Under the pieces are notes generated by a model. That model was not told the origin of the DNA and ran no database searches. It was given only the letters and a program-made list of their open reading frames with translations. A stretch of 64,000 bases of DNA from Poriferisodalis sp965237655 (GTDB lineage Bacteria; Actinomycetota; Acidimicrobiia; Acidimicrobiales; Poriferisodalaceae): positions 310,001-374,000 of the forward strand of contig NZ_CBDEGB010000002.1 of the NCBI RefSeq assembly GCF_965237655.1. Direction: 5' to 3'. The position numbers were made by a program, and so were the translations under genes. Below, one piece after another: positions 43,998-52,608 of the stretch. The stretch's first letter is position 1, and each line of letters starts with the position of its first letter.

Positions 43998-45422
43998 TCA
44001 GCGGGTCTGCTCCCGCACTCGCCAATACGCCCACGGGTCATTGCGTGAACGCCCCAGCCACTCGATGAGGCCAAGATCCCGAAGCCGGCCGAGGTCTCTG
44101 AGCACCACTGGGCGGGACCAGCCACTGGCTTCGACGGCATCGCCAGTGGACAGCCCGTCATGAGCACGCAGCAGACCCAAGAGCTGCCGCTGCCTCGGCA
44201 TGAGCTGCTGCTCGAGTTCCACGTTCACCGTGAAGCTGGACAGCGTGAGCTGCACCGATGTCGATGTCTGGGTGTACGTGGGGTCAGTGAGCCCGGCGCT
44301 GCGCATCTCATCGAAAATGCGCCGAATGCCTTCGCCGAGTTCCTGGCCAAAGCGCAATTCGGCGCACACGCGAGCTATGCGCGGGTTGCGCGCGAATCGC
44401 ATCACCTCACGCGGGTCGGCCGGGTCAGACAGGCCGGGGAAACGCCCAGGGCTCCTCACCTCGACTCGATCGTCGAAGATCTCGACCCGGATGTGATCGC
44501 CGGCATAGCCGTACGAGCGATGCACTACGGCATTGACCACGCCTTCGAGCCATGCATCTGCGGGGATGATCGGCATGTCCTCGAATCGGCCCTCGGGACC
44601 CAAGGCTCGTCGACTGGGGACCAAGCTCGCAATTGCCTCTCGCGCGGCGCTGAGTTGGTGTGGCAGCGGGCCGTCGAAGCGCACGTCAAAGATGATCTGC
44701 TGGTGGCGCCCTGAGCCTCGTTCGCGGCCGCGATAGCGCACGACGCGCACATTGGCCTGAGGGAGCCAAGTCTGCGGGATCGGGGCGAACAGCAACGCCG
44801 CTGCCACTGTGACTTCGTCGCTGGCCGTCACGAGTCCTCGGGCGACCAGCAGTCGCCTGGGGTCACTCGAACCAGCCGCCTGTGCGTACTCATCCAGCAG
44901 CTCGGCATCGAGATCAGCCACGCTCACGTCCGGCAGCACGGTCGCCTCGTACGTTGTCTGCCCCTTGTCGGCGAGCAGTTCACGGCGCTGATCGAAGCGC
45001 AGCTTGCGCGTCTCGTCGCCGACTCGCAGGAACGCCGTGTCGTCGGTGGTGGTGTGCACGACGCCGGACGCTTCGACTCGCATCAGGAGAAGGCGGTCGG
45101 CCTCGCCGCGGTGATCGATGCATTCCACGAGCCGGGTCTCGCACGGGACGGTTGGCATCGTGAAGTCCATGGCGGCCTGTTGCCAGCCCGACAACGATTC
45201 GGGTCCGGCGGCGTTGATGCCCTCCACTCGTCCATTGCCGAGTCCGATGACGATGGTGCCGCCGTCAGCGTTGGCGAACCCCACGAGCACCTCGCCCAGT
45301 TGTCGCGCCCCGAGCCTTGGACCTTTTCGGTCGAACCATTGGTCCTCCGTCAGCCCGAGCAGGAGAGTTCCGCGTTGCTGCATGTCGGCGGCGAGGGCAA
45401 GGTCCGCAGTCTTGGCTGTCAT
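43998..45422 (-). CDS. AlbA_2 (Schlafen-type) DNA-binding/ATPase-like regulator
   Basis: A 474-residue protein with three parts. The N-terminus (about 15-130) is an AlbA_2 domain (TEDQWFDRKGPRLGARQLGEVLVGFANADGGTIVIGLGNG). The middle (about 290-400) is a HATPase_c_4-like domain (ADAWLEGVVNAVVHRSYGYAGDHIRVEIFDDRVEVRSPGRFPG, RNPRIARVCAELRFGQELGEGI). The last 60 residues are a winged helix (RQLLGLLRAHDGLSTGDAVEASGWSRPVVLRDLGRLRDLGLIEWLG). Family members act as transcription regulators or ATP-binding sensors. ATG 45422 with an AGGAG site is preferred to 45455. A palindrome 38 bases upstream (in the right repeat) is a probable operator, so autoregulation is likely. Confidence 0.88.
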   Translation of the reverse strand: MTAKTADLALAADMQQRGTLLLGLTEDQWFDRKGPRLGARQLGEVLVGFANADGGTIVIGLGNGRVEGINAAGPESLSGWQQAAMDFTMPTVPCETRLVECIDHRGEADRLLLMRVEASGVVHTTTDDTAFLRVGDETRKLRFDQRRELLADKGQTTYEATVLPDVSVADLDAELLDEYAQAAGSSDPRRLLVARGLVTASDEVTVAAALLFAPIPQTWLPQANVRVVRYRGRERGSGRHQQIIFDVRFDGPLPHQLSAAREAIASLVPSRRALGPEGRFEDMPIIPADAWLEGVVNAVVHRSYGYAGDHIRVEIFDDRVEVRSPGRFPGLSDPADPREVMRFARNPRIARVCAELRFGQELGEGIRRIFDEMRSAGLTDPTYTQTSTSVQLTLSSFTVNVELEQQLMPRQRQLLGLLRAHDGLSTGDAVEASGWSRPVVLRDLGRLRDLGLIEWLGRSRNDPWAYWRVREQTR

Positions 45423-45460
45423 CGGCAGGCTCCTGATGCCGCGTTCTGCATGCACAGCTT

Positions 45461-45563
45461 ACTCTAAAATATTTAGAGTAGTTAAGAGCAGGCCACAAAA
45501 CCCAGTCTTCATGCGGGTTTGCGGGCAACGGGCCGTTAACGGCAGTTGAGACTTGTTGAGAGC
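45461..45563 (+). repeat. Right copy of the 103-bp direct repeat
   Basis: Same orientation and same length as the left copy; it lies between the AlbA_2 gene and the HEPN gene, that is in the shared divergent promoter region. It contains the palindrome TACTCTAAA-ATA-TTTAGAGTA (45460-45480) and the same AAACCC/GGGTTT stem. Unlike the left copy, its arms are shorter (9 bp) because CTCTCAAC is not preserved. Confidence 0.85.
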
Positions 45564-45656
45564 GAATTCGTCCCGCCTCCTACGATGCGCTGCAGGTCGG
45601 CAGGCGGAGATACCACGCGCGGGTTGCACGAGCGTGGCTTGAGGAGGCTGTGATCA

Positions 45657-46670
45657 GTGTTGGTTCGGCAGAACGATTGGGACGATCTCCGCAACGAGTT
45701 CTCGGCAGTCTTGTTTCGTCTCAGCTACCGGACGAATCAGGAATACCGAAGCGGATACCGCGGACCAGACGACGAATACGAAGGCGACGACGAGCAGCGG
45801 ATCATCCGGTCCATGCGCGGCTGGTGGGAGATCGATGGGTCTGATGTGCAGGCATTGGCTGATCCGGCCGCTTTGGGTGTGCAGTACGCAGTCGCCTTTC
45901 ACCAAGGGCGCACTCGGGCCGTGGTGCAGATCGATGGCTGGCACTGGGTTGCTGGCCTGGAAGGCGACGCGCACCACCTCTTGTCTGTCGATGACTTCCT
46001 GCACGGCAGCCAGGCCGGAGGATGCGAATCCGGTCCACTTGAGGATGAGCGGTGGCGCAACCAAGAGCGCGTTCGTTGGGCATTCGACGCCAGTCCTGCA
46101 CCCGACCGGGTGCACCAGGCATGGGTGAACGAGGGTGGTACAGAAGTCAGCGGCATGCGTCGCGACACCATCGTCTCGGTCTGGCCCTACTCACTCGCCG
46201 ATGACCAGCGCGACCTCGTTGACCGAGCACTGCGCATCTTTGGTGAAGTGCTACAGGCGCGCCTGGTCCGCGAATTCGGCCCTCGCGACCTGGATTGGCT
46301 TCGCCAATCCTTGCGTGATGGAGCAGGCAGCGCAGAAGCACGACGCGAGTTGGGGGAGCACCCCGAGCGATCTCTAGATCCGGAACTCTGGCTGAAGCTT
46401 GTCTCCAAGGACGAGAACTGGCACCGAGTGCGAGATTGCTTCCCATCATTCCGGCAACCCAGTTTCTTTCGACAGTTGCTTCGCATGAGACATCGTTGGG
46501 CGCACTTCGCATATCGGGAACAGGTCCGCGAACGCGAAATCGACAATCTCCGGCGCATAACCGGGCTACTGAACGACATCGGTTCGCAACGCGCTGCGAG
46601 CAACGTTGGCTTCATTCGTCGGGTGCTTGAGACCCACGTACAGCGCCGGGAGGCCGACGAGGCAGCCTGA
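45657..46670 (+). CDS. HEPN-domain protein (Swt1-like), probable toxin or effector
   Basis: A 337-residue protein divergent from the AlbA_2 regulator. The C-terminal quarter (about 269-337) reads like a HEPN_Swt1 domain: LRMRHRWAHFAYREQVREREIDNLRRITGLLNDI, with the RX4H motif R278-x4-H283 that HEPN ribonucleases use. The N-terminal part contains a Trp-rich region (SMRGWWEID, VQIDGWHWVAGLEGD) of no recognised fold. HEPN proteins of this type occur in RNA-targeting defence and toxin systems. GTG 45657 has GAGGAGG 9 bases upstream. It may be regulated from the repeat that lies between it and the regulator. Confidence 0.65.
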   Translation: MLVRQNDWDDLRNEFSAVLFRLSYRTNQEYRSGYRGPDDEYEGDDEQRIIRSMRGWWEIDGSDVQALADPAALGVQYAVAFHQGRTRAVVQIDGWHWVAGLEGDAHHLLSVDDFLHGSQAGGCESGPLEDERWRNQERVRWAFDASPAPDRVHQAWVNEGGTEVSGMRRDTIVSVWPYSLADDQRDLVDRALRIFGEVLQARLVREFGPRDLDWLRQSLRDGAGSAEARRELGEHPERSLDPELWLKLVSKDENWHRVRDCFPSFRQPSFFRQLLRMRHRWAHFAYREQVREREIDNLRRITGLLNDIGSQRAASNVGFIRRVLETHVQRREADEAA

Positions 46671-46721
46671 GCCGACGCGTCGCATGCATCGCGACGTTGT
46701 CCCGCTTGCCGGTCGTCGTTG

Positions 46722-47003
46722 TCAGGAAGGCTCGGCGGGTGAGTCGTAGCGCTGTTGGGCTTCTGCCTCTGGCAAGCCGAGCAGTTCGCCGATGCGTTGC
46801 CATGAGACACCATCGGCGCGGGCCGCGCCGACCTTGGTGCGAACTAATTCGTCCGGGCTCTCGGGGTCGCTTGCGGCACAGCGGAGCCACCAGTCTGAGA
46901 TTGGGCGGCGAACGGCGCGTTCGGCATCGAAATTCTCACACCAGCGCGCTACGGCATCCCAGTCTTCGTTGTCGATGAGCTCATCAATCGAAGGTTCGGT
47001 CAT
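46722..47003 (-). CDS. Antitoxin-like protein of a small TA pair
   Basis: A 93-residue acidic protein ending with a helix-turn-helix-like segment, SWQRIGELLGLPEAEAQQRY. This organisation (acidic body then W-x-x-I-G-x-x-L-G HTH) is common among actinobacterial partners of small toxins. ATG 47003 overlaps the toxin stop by four bases (ATGA on the minus strand), so toxin precedes antitoxin. The longer frame from 47018 lies mostly inside the toxin gene. Confidence 0.6.
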   Translation of the reverse strand: MTEPSIDELIDNEDWDAVARWCENFDAERAVRRPISDWWLRCAASDPESPDELVRTKVGAARADGVSWQRIGELLGLPEAEAQQRYDSPAEPS

Positions 47004-47242
47004 GGTTCTCCGTTCCATCGGCGCCGCAGAAACCTCGGACGGGCTGGCATGGCGTGAAAGACCTCGGGTATCGGTCCGCGAAACCGAATCATGAGTTCTA
47101 GGGGACGGCCCGAGCGATCTCCGCCGATGATCATGGCCGTGTCGTCGAATTCGTACACATCGAAGGCGTTGCGATAAGCGTGGAGGATGTCGGCGTCGCT
47201 GATGCCGTGCCGGCGAGCAGCGGGCCGAATGTTGGGTTCCAC
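47000..47242 (-). CDS. BrnT/DUF-type small toxin candidate
   Basis: An 80-residue protein reading RRHGISDADILHAYRNAFDVYEFDDTAMIIGGDRSGRPLELMIRF and ending VFHAMPARPRFLRRRWNGEP. The H-G-I-[ST]-D-A-D-I-L-H-A and D-R-S-G-x-x-L-E pattern occurs in a group of small actinobacterial toxins resembling BrnT or RelE. It is followed by the antitoxin-like gene with a 4-base overlap. Family assignment is from memory of the pattern, so moderate. Confidence 0.6.
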   Translation of the reverse strand: MEPNIRPAARRHGISDADILHAYRNAFDVYEFDDTAMIIGGDRSGRPLELMIRFRGPIPEVFHAMPARPRFLRRRWNGEP

Positions 47243-47349
47243 CTCACCCTACCTGTCAACGCGAATCTGGCAGCTATGTCGATGATGGACTCGCAGAGTC
47301 GGAAACATCCGCAGTCTCTATAGGGCTTGACAAGCTTTTTCAATTTATT

Positions 47350-47997
47350 TTAGTGGTTTTCAAATATGAATCCAGCCGGTCGTGACGGGAAGAGGGTGAC
47401 GGCGAGGACGGAGCCGATCATGCCCCCACCGGTAGACAGCACGAGGTCGGCAACCGTGTCGTCATAGGTGAGATCCAGCCCACCGCCCGCACCGGTCTCG
47501 GCCACGATCCACTCGGCCGCCTCCCAGCCCACGATGGCAAGAGCGCCCAACCCGGTGCCGAGCAGCCACGCATCGGTTCGCGACAGCCGGTTTGCACCCC
47601 CGCCGCGCCGGTAGCGCCAAGCATGGAACGCCCCGACGAGCAGTATCCAATTGACCGCGTGCAGCACATCGTCGGTAGCGTCGAACGTGTCGTAGACGTA
47701 GGCCAAGTTGCCGAGCGTGTCGATCAGGAACGGGGCCACGATCAGTACGTCGGCGGTTGCGGGATAAGGCCCGAATCGTCCCCGCCATGCCAGCGGGACC
47801 ACCACCGCCGACAGCATGAACAGCGGGAACCGGAACGCCATTCCCTTGCCCTCGAGATGATCCAGCGGCACGGCGATCGCCACCACGAAGCACAGCGCCA
47901 GCGCAACCTTGAACGCCATCGCCACGGCCACGGCACGGCGGCGGCTGTCCAGCGCGACCACGCTGGAGATCGGATCTGTCCCTGTCGCCTCGGTCAT
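47350..47997 (-). CDS. DUF2238-like integral membrane protein
   Basis: A 215-residue protein with five or six hydrophobic helices (FKVALALCFVVAIAVPL, FRFPLFMLSAVVVPLAW, and the last AVTLFPSRP region). It has the Asp-rich inter-helix segment LIDTLGNLAYVYDTFDATDDVLHAVNW, plus LGTGLGALAIVGWEAAEWI and YDDTVADLVLSTGGGMIGS. The pattern N-x-x-x-x-[FY]-D-x-x-D-x-x-x-H and YDD-T-x-x-D-L is that of the DUF2238/YjdF group, of unknown function. ATG 47997 is chosen over 48021. Confidence 0.6.
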   Translation of the reverse strand: MTEATGTDPISSVVALDSRRRAVAVAMAFKVALALCFVVAIAVPLDHLEGKGMAFRFPLFMLSAVVVPLAWRGRFGPYPATADVLIVAPFLIDTLGNLAYVYDTFDATDDVLHAVNWILLVGAFHAWRYRRGGGANRLSRTDAWLLGTGLGALAIVGWEAAEWIVAETGAGGGLDLTYDDTVADLVLSTGGGMIGSVLAVTLFPSRPAGFIFENH

Positions 47998-48088
47998 GGT
48001 GTGACGGCCATGCTCGGCCACGGGCTCGCAGGGCCGCGATCACCCAGAGCATTCAAGAAGCGGGGCACGAAACCGGTCCTCGCCCCGC

Positions 48089-49231
48089 TCACGGACGCGC
48101 CCGCAGCGGCGCGATCACGCCCTCGGCGAACTCGTTGAGCATTGCCAGTTCCTGGTCTTGGGTGAAGTAGCCGACGTGGTGCCACAAGAAGAACTCGGTG
48201 ACGCCGAACTCTTCGTGCAGCGAGGCGACGTGGTCAAGCTCCTGTTCCCGGCTGCCGCGCCACACGCGGCCCATCGGCACGACATAGGGCGGGGCGTTGT
48301 AGGCCCAGTTGAACAGCTCTTCGAATCCCGCGTACAGATCGGCGGCTTCGGCAGGGGTGCGGCCCATCGTGAGGTGGCCGCCGATCGCGAGCGCATCAGC
48401 GGCGGTGGTGTCACGCCCGGTGTTGTGCGCTTCCTCCAGATAGATGTTGAGCGCTGTGCCGATGAAGCTCTGCCGCTCGGGCGCCACGAAGCTGACCATC
48501 TTGCCGCCCTCGCGTGCCCAGAACTTCGAGGTCTCCATGCTGTAGCTGAACGGCGCATAGACGGGCGGGTGGGGGTCCTGCAGCGGACGGGGCACGATGC
48601 CGATCTCGAGCAGCGTCTTGTTCTCGTCGACCGCGGTGGGGTCGAAGTCGTCAGTCGGCGGGAAGTGCCACTCCATCTCTGGCGGAACCTGCCAGAACTC
48701 TCCTTTGATCGACACCTTGTCCTGGGTCCACAGCGACTTGATGAGATGCCAGTTCTCATAGAGTGCCCGGCGGTTGCGCTGGTCGGCCTCGGACTTGTCG
48801 GACTCGGTTGATGTGATGCCCAGATGCTGGCCGAACGTGCCCGTCCAGCGGGGTGTGTTGCCGCGTGAGAACCCGACGAAGGTCCGCCCGCCGGTGAAGT
48901 GGTCGAGCATGGCGATGTTCTCGGCGAGCTGGATCGGATTCACGGCGGTGAGGTTCATCCCGAGCTGGCCGACCCGCATCCGCTCGGTGTGCTGGGCCAC
49001 GAAATAGTCCCAGAACAGCGGGTTCGTGGTGGTCTCGATGCCTTCCACCTGCAAGTGCTGCTCGGTCATCGCAAAGCCGTCATAACCCACCGACTCGGCG
49101 AACTGCATCTGGGTTCGCACGTGGTCCATGAGGGTCTGCCAGCGCTCCGGGATCGATCCGGCGAGGCCGATCTGCTCGCCGCGGCGGCGCATGTACGGCA
49201 CCACCAGGATCGTGAAGCGGAAGTCGGTCAT
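48089..49231 (-). CDS. LLM-class flavin/F420-dependent oxidoreductase
   Basis: A 380-residue luciferase-like protein: MQFAESVGYDGFAMTEQHLQVEGIETTTNPLFWDYFVAQHT, RMRVGQLGMNLTAVNPIQLAENIAMLDHFTGGRTFVGFSRGNTPRW, and an insert (residues 150-215) with a QVPPEMEWHFPP stretch. It is longer than the minimal LLM fold and closest in style to alkanal-monooxygenase-like or aminoacetone-type LLM enzymes. ATG 49231 follows AAAGGA. Divergent from the PaaK-like ligase over a 123-bp spacer, with which it may act on aromatic acids (inference from adjacency). Confidence 0.87.
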   Translation of the reverse strand: MTDFRFTILVVPYMRRRGEQIGLAGSIPERWQTLMDHVRTQMQFAESVGYDGFAMTEQHLQVEGIETTTNPLFWDYFVAQHTERMRVGQLGMNLTAVNPIQLAENIAMLDHFTGGRTFVGFSRGNTPRWTGTFGQHLGITSTESDKSEADQRNRRALYENWHLIKSLWTQDKVSIKGEFWQVPPEMEWHFPPTDDFDPTAVDENKTLLEIGIVPRPLQDPHPPVYAPFSYSMETSKFWAREGGKMVSFVAPERQSFIGTALNIYLEEAHNTGRDTTAADALAIGGHLTMGRTPAEAADLYAGFEELFNWAYNAPPYVVPMGRVWRGSREQELDHVASLHEEFGVTEFFLWHHVGYFTQDQELAMLNEFAEGVIAPLRARP

Positions 49232-49354
49232 CGGAATCCGGATTCCTTTCAGCGGGCCGCGTCTTGCAGAAGCGGCCGCACAGACTGCAACACTAGGAAG
49301 CCGACCCCCCAACTCGCCCACCCGACACCCTCTGAGCGCGGAAGGAACCGCCAC

Positions 49355-50653
49355 ATGCCCAAGTTCGAACCCGTTGCAGGGCGAGGCCTGCACACCATCG
49401 AGAATGCCCCGATCCCCGAGATTCGCGCCCTGCAGCTCGAGCGGATAAAGTGGAGCCTGGCGCACGCCTACGCCCACGTGCCGGTCTATCGGCAGCTGTT
49501 CGACCAGGCAGGCGTTCACCCTGCGGACCTGCGCAGCCTCGATGACTTGCAGCGGTTCCCGTTCACGTCAAAGGCGGAGCTGCGAGACAACTACCCCTTC
49601 GGGATGTTCGCTGTGCCCCGGGAACAGGTGGTGCGGGTCCATGCCTCCTCGGGCACGACCGGCAAGCCGACGGTGGTCGGCTACACACAATCCGATCTGG
49701 ACATGTGGTCCCACGTGTTCCAGCGCTCGCTGGTGGCCGCCGGTGTGCGGCCCGGCGATGTCGTGCATGTCGCTTACGGCTATGGCCTGTTCACCGGTGG
49801 ACTGGGCGCGCACTACGGCGCTGAGCAGTACGGCTGCACGGTGGTTCCCGCATCGGTCGGCCAGACCGCTCGACAGGTACAGCTCCTGGTGGATTTCGAC
49901 GCCGACGTGCTGTGTGCCACACCGTCGTATGCCCTCGTGGTGGCCGACGAGTTCCGCAAGCAGGGCATCGACCCCGCGTCGACCTCGCTGAGGGTCGGCA
50001 TCTTCGGCGCGGAGCCGTGGTCGGAGGCGATGCGGGCTGAGCTCGAGGACGCGTTCGGCATTGACGCCGTGGATATCTACGGCCTCTCGGAGGTCATCGG
50101 CGGCGGCGTGGCGAACGAGTGCGTCGAGACGAAGGACGGCCCGACGATCTGGGAGGACCACTTCTATCCCGAGATCGTCGATCCCGATTCGGGCGAGGTC
50201 TTGGGTGAGGGCGAGACCGGCGAACTGGTGTTCACGTCGCTGACCAAGGTTGCGATGCCGGTGATCCGGTATCGAACAAGGGACATCTGCTCATTGCAGC
50301 CCGGGACGGCTCGTTCCATGCGTCGCATGGGAAGGGTTGCTGCCCGCACCGACGACATGCTCATCATCCGCGGTGTCAACGTGTTCCCCAGCCAGTTCGA
50401 GGAGCTGGTGTCGGCACACCCCCGGCTCACGCCGCACTTCGTGCTCGAGGTGCACCAGCGCGGCCGTCTCGAGGGCATCACTGCCGTCCTGGAGCCGAAG
50501 CCCGACGCCACCGACCACGAAGCGATCGCCACCGAATTCGGCAACACAGTGCGTCAGCGCATCGGCATAGCCGTGGATGTGCGCACGGTCGAGCCCGACG
50601 GCATTCCCCGCTCAGAAGGCAAGGCCCAGCGCGTCCGCGACCTCCGGGGCTGA
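49355..50653 (+). CDS. paaK: Phenylacetate-CoA ligase family (AMP-forming)
   Basis: A 432-residue adenylate-forming enzyme without the ~500-residue N-domain of acyl-CoA synthetases. It has the ATP-binding P-loop SSGTTGKPTVVGYT, the A5-like VDIYGLSEVIGGG, and the C-terminal GRVAARTDDMLIIRGVNVFPSQFEE motif typical of PaaK. It converts an aromatic acid to its CoA ester. ATG 49355 with GAAGGAA 7-13 bases upstream; the open frame starts 456 bases earlier inside the LLM gene and is rejected. Phenylacetate itself is not proven; no paaA-E genes are present. Confidence 0.88.
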   Translation: MPKFEPVAGRGLHTIENAPIPEIRALQLERIKWSLAHAYAHVPVYRQLFDQAGVHPADLRSLDDLQRFPFTSKAELRDNYPFGMFAVPREQVVRVHASSGTTGKPTVVGYTQSDLDMWSHVFQRSLVAAGVRPGDVVHVAYGYGLFTGGLGAHYGAEQYGCTVVPASVGQTARQVQLLVDFDADVLCATPSYALVVADEFRKQGIDPASTSLRVGIFGAEPWSEAMRAELEDAFGIDAVDIYGLSEVIGGGVANECVETKDGPTIWEDHFYPEIVDPDSGEVLGEGETGELVFTSLTKVAMPVIRYRTRDICSLQPGTARSMRRMGRVAARTDDMLIIRGVNVFPSQFEELVSAHPRLTPHFVLEVHQRGRLEGITAVLEPKPDATDHEAIATEFGNTVRQRIGIAVDVRTVEPDGIPRSEGKAQRVRDLRG

Positions 50654-50684
50654 CGGCTCAGCGCCGCGCTGAGGCTTCTGCCCC

Positions 50685-51848
50685 TCAGAGCGGCTCGGTG
50701 TCCTCGTCGAGGATGTCGAGGTATTCCGTGTACACGAAGACGCGATCTCGCGCACGTCCGGTTACTTCACGTGCCACGCCGAGCCCACACAGCCGACTGA
50801 GTGCTGTGGCCACGGTGGGCCGCGAGAGGCCAGTCTGATCGGCGACCCGGTTGATGTTGGTGACGGGACGCTCGCCCAGCGCACGCAACACGCGCAGTGT
50901 GCCACCGGTTGTATGAGCCGCCTGTTGCACTTGTGCTCGGTCTCGGTCGGTGACTTCGGCGATCCTCCGAGCCGTCTCGACTGCCGAGTTGGCGGCGACA
51001 GTGACGGCTTCGAGGAAGAAGGCAATCCATGCTTCCCAGTCGCCTCGTGTCCGCACAGCGTCCAGCAGCTCGTAATACAGCGAGCGATGCCGCTTGAAGT
51101 GCAGGCTGAGATACAGCGCTGGTGTTGAGAGGACGCCCCGGTCCAGCAGGACGAGCAGGATCAGCATGCGGCCGACGCGCCCATTGCCGTCCAAGAAGGG
51201 ATGGATGGTCTCAAACTGGACATGCACCCGACCGGCGCGCACGAGTGCGGGCAGTTCGTCATCTTGGTGAAGAAACTTCTCGAGGTCCGAAATTGCCTCG
51301 GCCGCCTGTTCGTGCGGCGGCGGGACGAAGCGGGCGTTGCTGGGCCGCGTGCCACCAATCCAGACCTGCGACTTCCGGAACTCGCCTGGCAGCTTCTTGG
51401 ACCCCCGAGTGCCGGTCAGGAGGATCTCGTGCACGCCCCGCAGCAAGCGATTGCATAGCGGCAAGCCGTTCGGGCTGTCCAACTGATCGCGGGCATGAAC
51501 GAAAGCGCGTACGTAGTTGGACACTTCGATGTCGTCGTCGAGCGGCGCCCCTGCGGCTTCGTCGACTTCATAGCGCAGCAGGTCGGTAAACGTTGACTGC
51601 GTTCCCTCAATCTGCGAGCTGAGCACAGCCTCTTTGCGCAGGTAGGAATACAGCAGGAGCCCTTCGTTCGGCAGCAGCTGGGCCGCACCGTCGAGGCGGC
51701 CAAGCGCATTGGCCGCGTCATGCAATGCGTTGATCAGCGACATGCCGAAGTGCAGTGACGGATCTGGTGGCAGGGGGTCCGGCACAAACGCCCGCACTTT
51801 CTCGTCCTTGTAGTGCGTGATCACGTAGTGCCCAGTGGTGCGGTTCAT
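50685..51848 (-). CDS. Fic-domain protein with winged-helix C-terminus
   Basis: A 387-residue class II Fic protein. The inhibitory helix motif (S/T)xxxE(G/N) is present as SSQIEGTQ at the start of the Fic domain (about 65-72), and the active site reads HPFLDGNGRVGRM, complete with the catalytic His and the phosphate-binding GNGR. The last 60 residues (LGERPVTNINRVADQTGLSRPTVATALSRLCGLGVAREV) form a winged helix. It transfers AMP to a hydroxyl of a target protein; the target is unknown. ATG 51848 follows AAGGAG. The upstream spacer is AT-rich. Confidence 0.9.
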   Translation of the reverse strand: MNRTTGHYVITHYKDEKVRAFVPDPLPPDPSLHFGMSLINALHDAANALGRLDGAAQLLPNEGLLLYSYLRKEAVLSSQIEGTQSTFTDLLRYEVDEAAGAPLDDDIEVSNYVRAFVHARDQLDSPNGLPLCNRLLRGVHEILLTGTRGSKKLPGEFRKSQVWIGGTRPSNARFVPPPHEQAAEAISDLEKFLHQDDELPALVRAGRVHVQFETIHPFLDGNGRVGRMLILLVLLDRGVLSTPALYLSLHFKRHRSLYYELLDAVRTRGDWEAWIAFFLEAVTVAANSAVETARRIAEVTDRDRAQVQQAAHTTGGTLRVLRALGERPVTNINRVADQTGLSRPTVATALSRLCGLGVAREVTGRARDRVFVYTEYLDILDEDTEPL

Positions 51849-52183
51849 CGGGGCTGCTCCTTCGGCGCCGTACCACGAGCGTAAATCTTGAGAAAAACTT
51901 GACAATTTATTTTCGTATTGGTCGTTCGAAGGCAGGGAATTCTCGTTGGCAGATATCGTATGAAAATACAGGAAGCAAATTTTCGCAACGATTTCCCGTA
52001 TAGAACTTTCTTTCACAGCACTTGCCGATGCGGGCAGCGGTGCCCATCTGCCCAGCACACAGCGCTGACCGTTCGTGTCAGACTCGCCACGACGCGTGGA
52101 CAGCCTGCGAACTACGGTGCGACGACCGCACCATGGGTGGCCGCGTGTGGAGTTCGTATGAGCGAGTGTCGAAGGAGAGAGCG
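51849..52183. promoter_or_regulatory. AT-rich spacer between divergent fic and NIPSNAP genes
   Basis: A 335-bp gap, much richer in A+T than its flanks (about 51885-52030). Facing the fic gene it contains two CTTGA boxes 11 bases apart (51889-51904) and, on the minus strand, TTGTCA then TACGCT at 16-base spacing, a possible -35/-10 pair. Facing the other gene no clear signal is seen. The direct CTTGA repeats could be bound by the Fic protein's winged helix. No coding frame is convincing here. Confidence 0.35.
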
Positions 52184-52492
52184 ATGAGCTTTGTGGAGAT
52201 GCGGCGCTACCGGCTGAAGGTCGGCGCCCCCGAACGCTGGGTCAAGGCGTACTTCGACAAGGGCTACGAGGCGCAACGCAAGTACCTGGGCGAGCCGGTC
52301 GGCTACTACACGACCGAGTTCGGCGGCATCAACGAAGTCATCCACATGTGGCGCTACGACACGCTCGAAGAGCGGGCCCAGAAGCGCAAGGCACTCTTCG
52401 AGGATCCCGAATGGCTCGAGTTCGTGAATGAGATCGCGCCGCTGGTCGAGATTCAGGAGAACTCGATACTGCGCGACATCTTCGAAGCCTGA
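52184..52492 (+). CDS. NIPSNAP-family protein
   Basis: A 102-residue ferredoxin-fold-like protein: FVEMRRYRLKVGAPERWVKAY, then GEPVGYYTTEFGGINEVIHMWRYDTLEERAQKRKALFEDPEWLEFV. The E-x-R-x-Y start, the tail-end WRYDTLEER and the E-D-P-E-W are the family marks. Such proteins are small dimers near catabolic oxidoreductases and are of uncertain role. ATG 52184 with GAAGGAGAG upstream; frame open earlier but unsupported. Followed by an aldolase 116 bases later in the same direction. Confidence 0.85.
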   Translation: MSFVEMRRYRLKVGAPERWVKAYFDKGYEAQRKYLGEPVGYYTTEFGGINEVIHMWRYDTLEERAQKRKALFEDPEWLEFVNEIAPLVEIQENSILRDIFEA

Positions 52493-52608
52493 GCAGCCGG
52501 CGGCGTGCGGTCGGGTTGGGACCCGGTCCGAGTTGCTGCGCCGGTCTGAATTGACGCTGCATTGGCACGCTGAATTGACGCACTGACCCGAGACGGGAGC
52601 ACACATCC

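Noticed and set aside
47339..47351. Shared AT-rich CAATTTATTTT with the fic spacer (51903-51913)
   Set aside because: Eleven matching AT bases in a GC-rich genome are noticeable, but with no symmetric layout or shared neighbour gene I cannot call it a motif.
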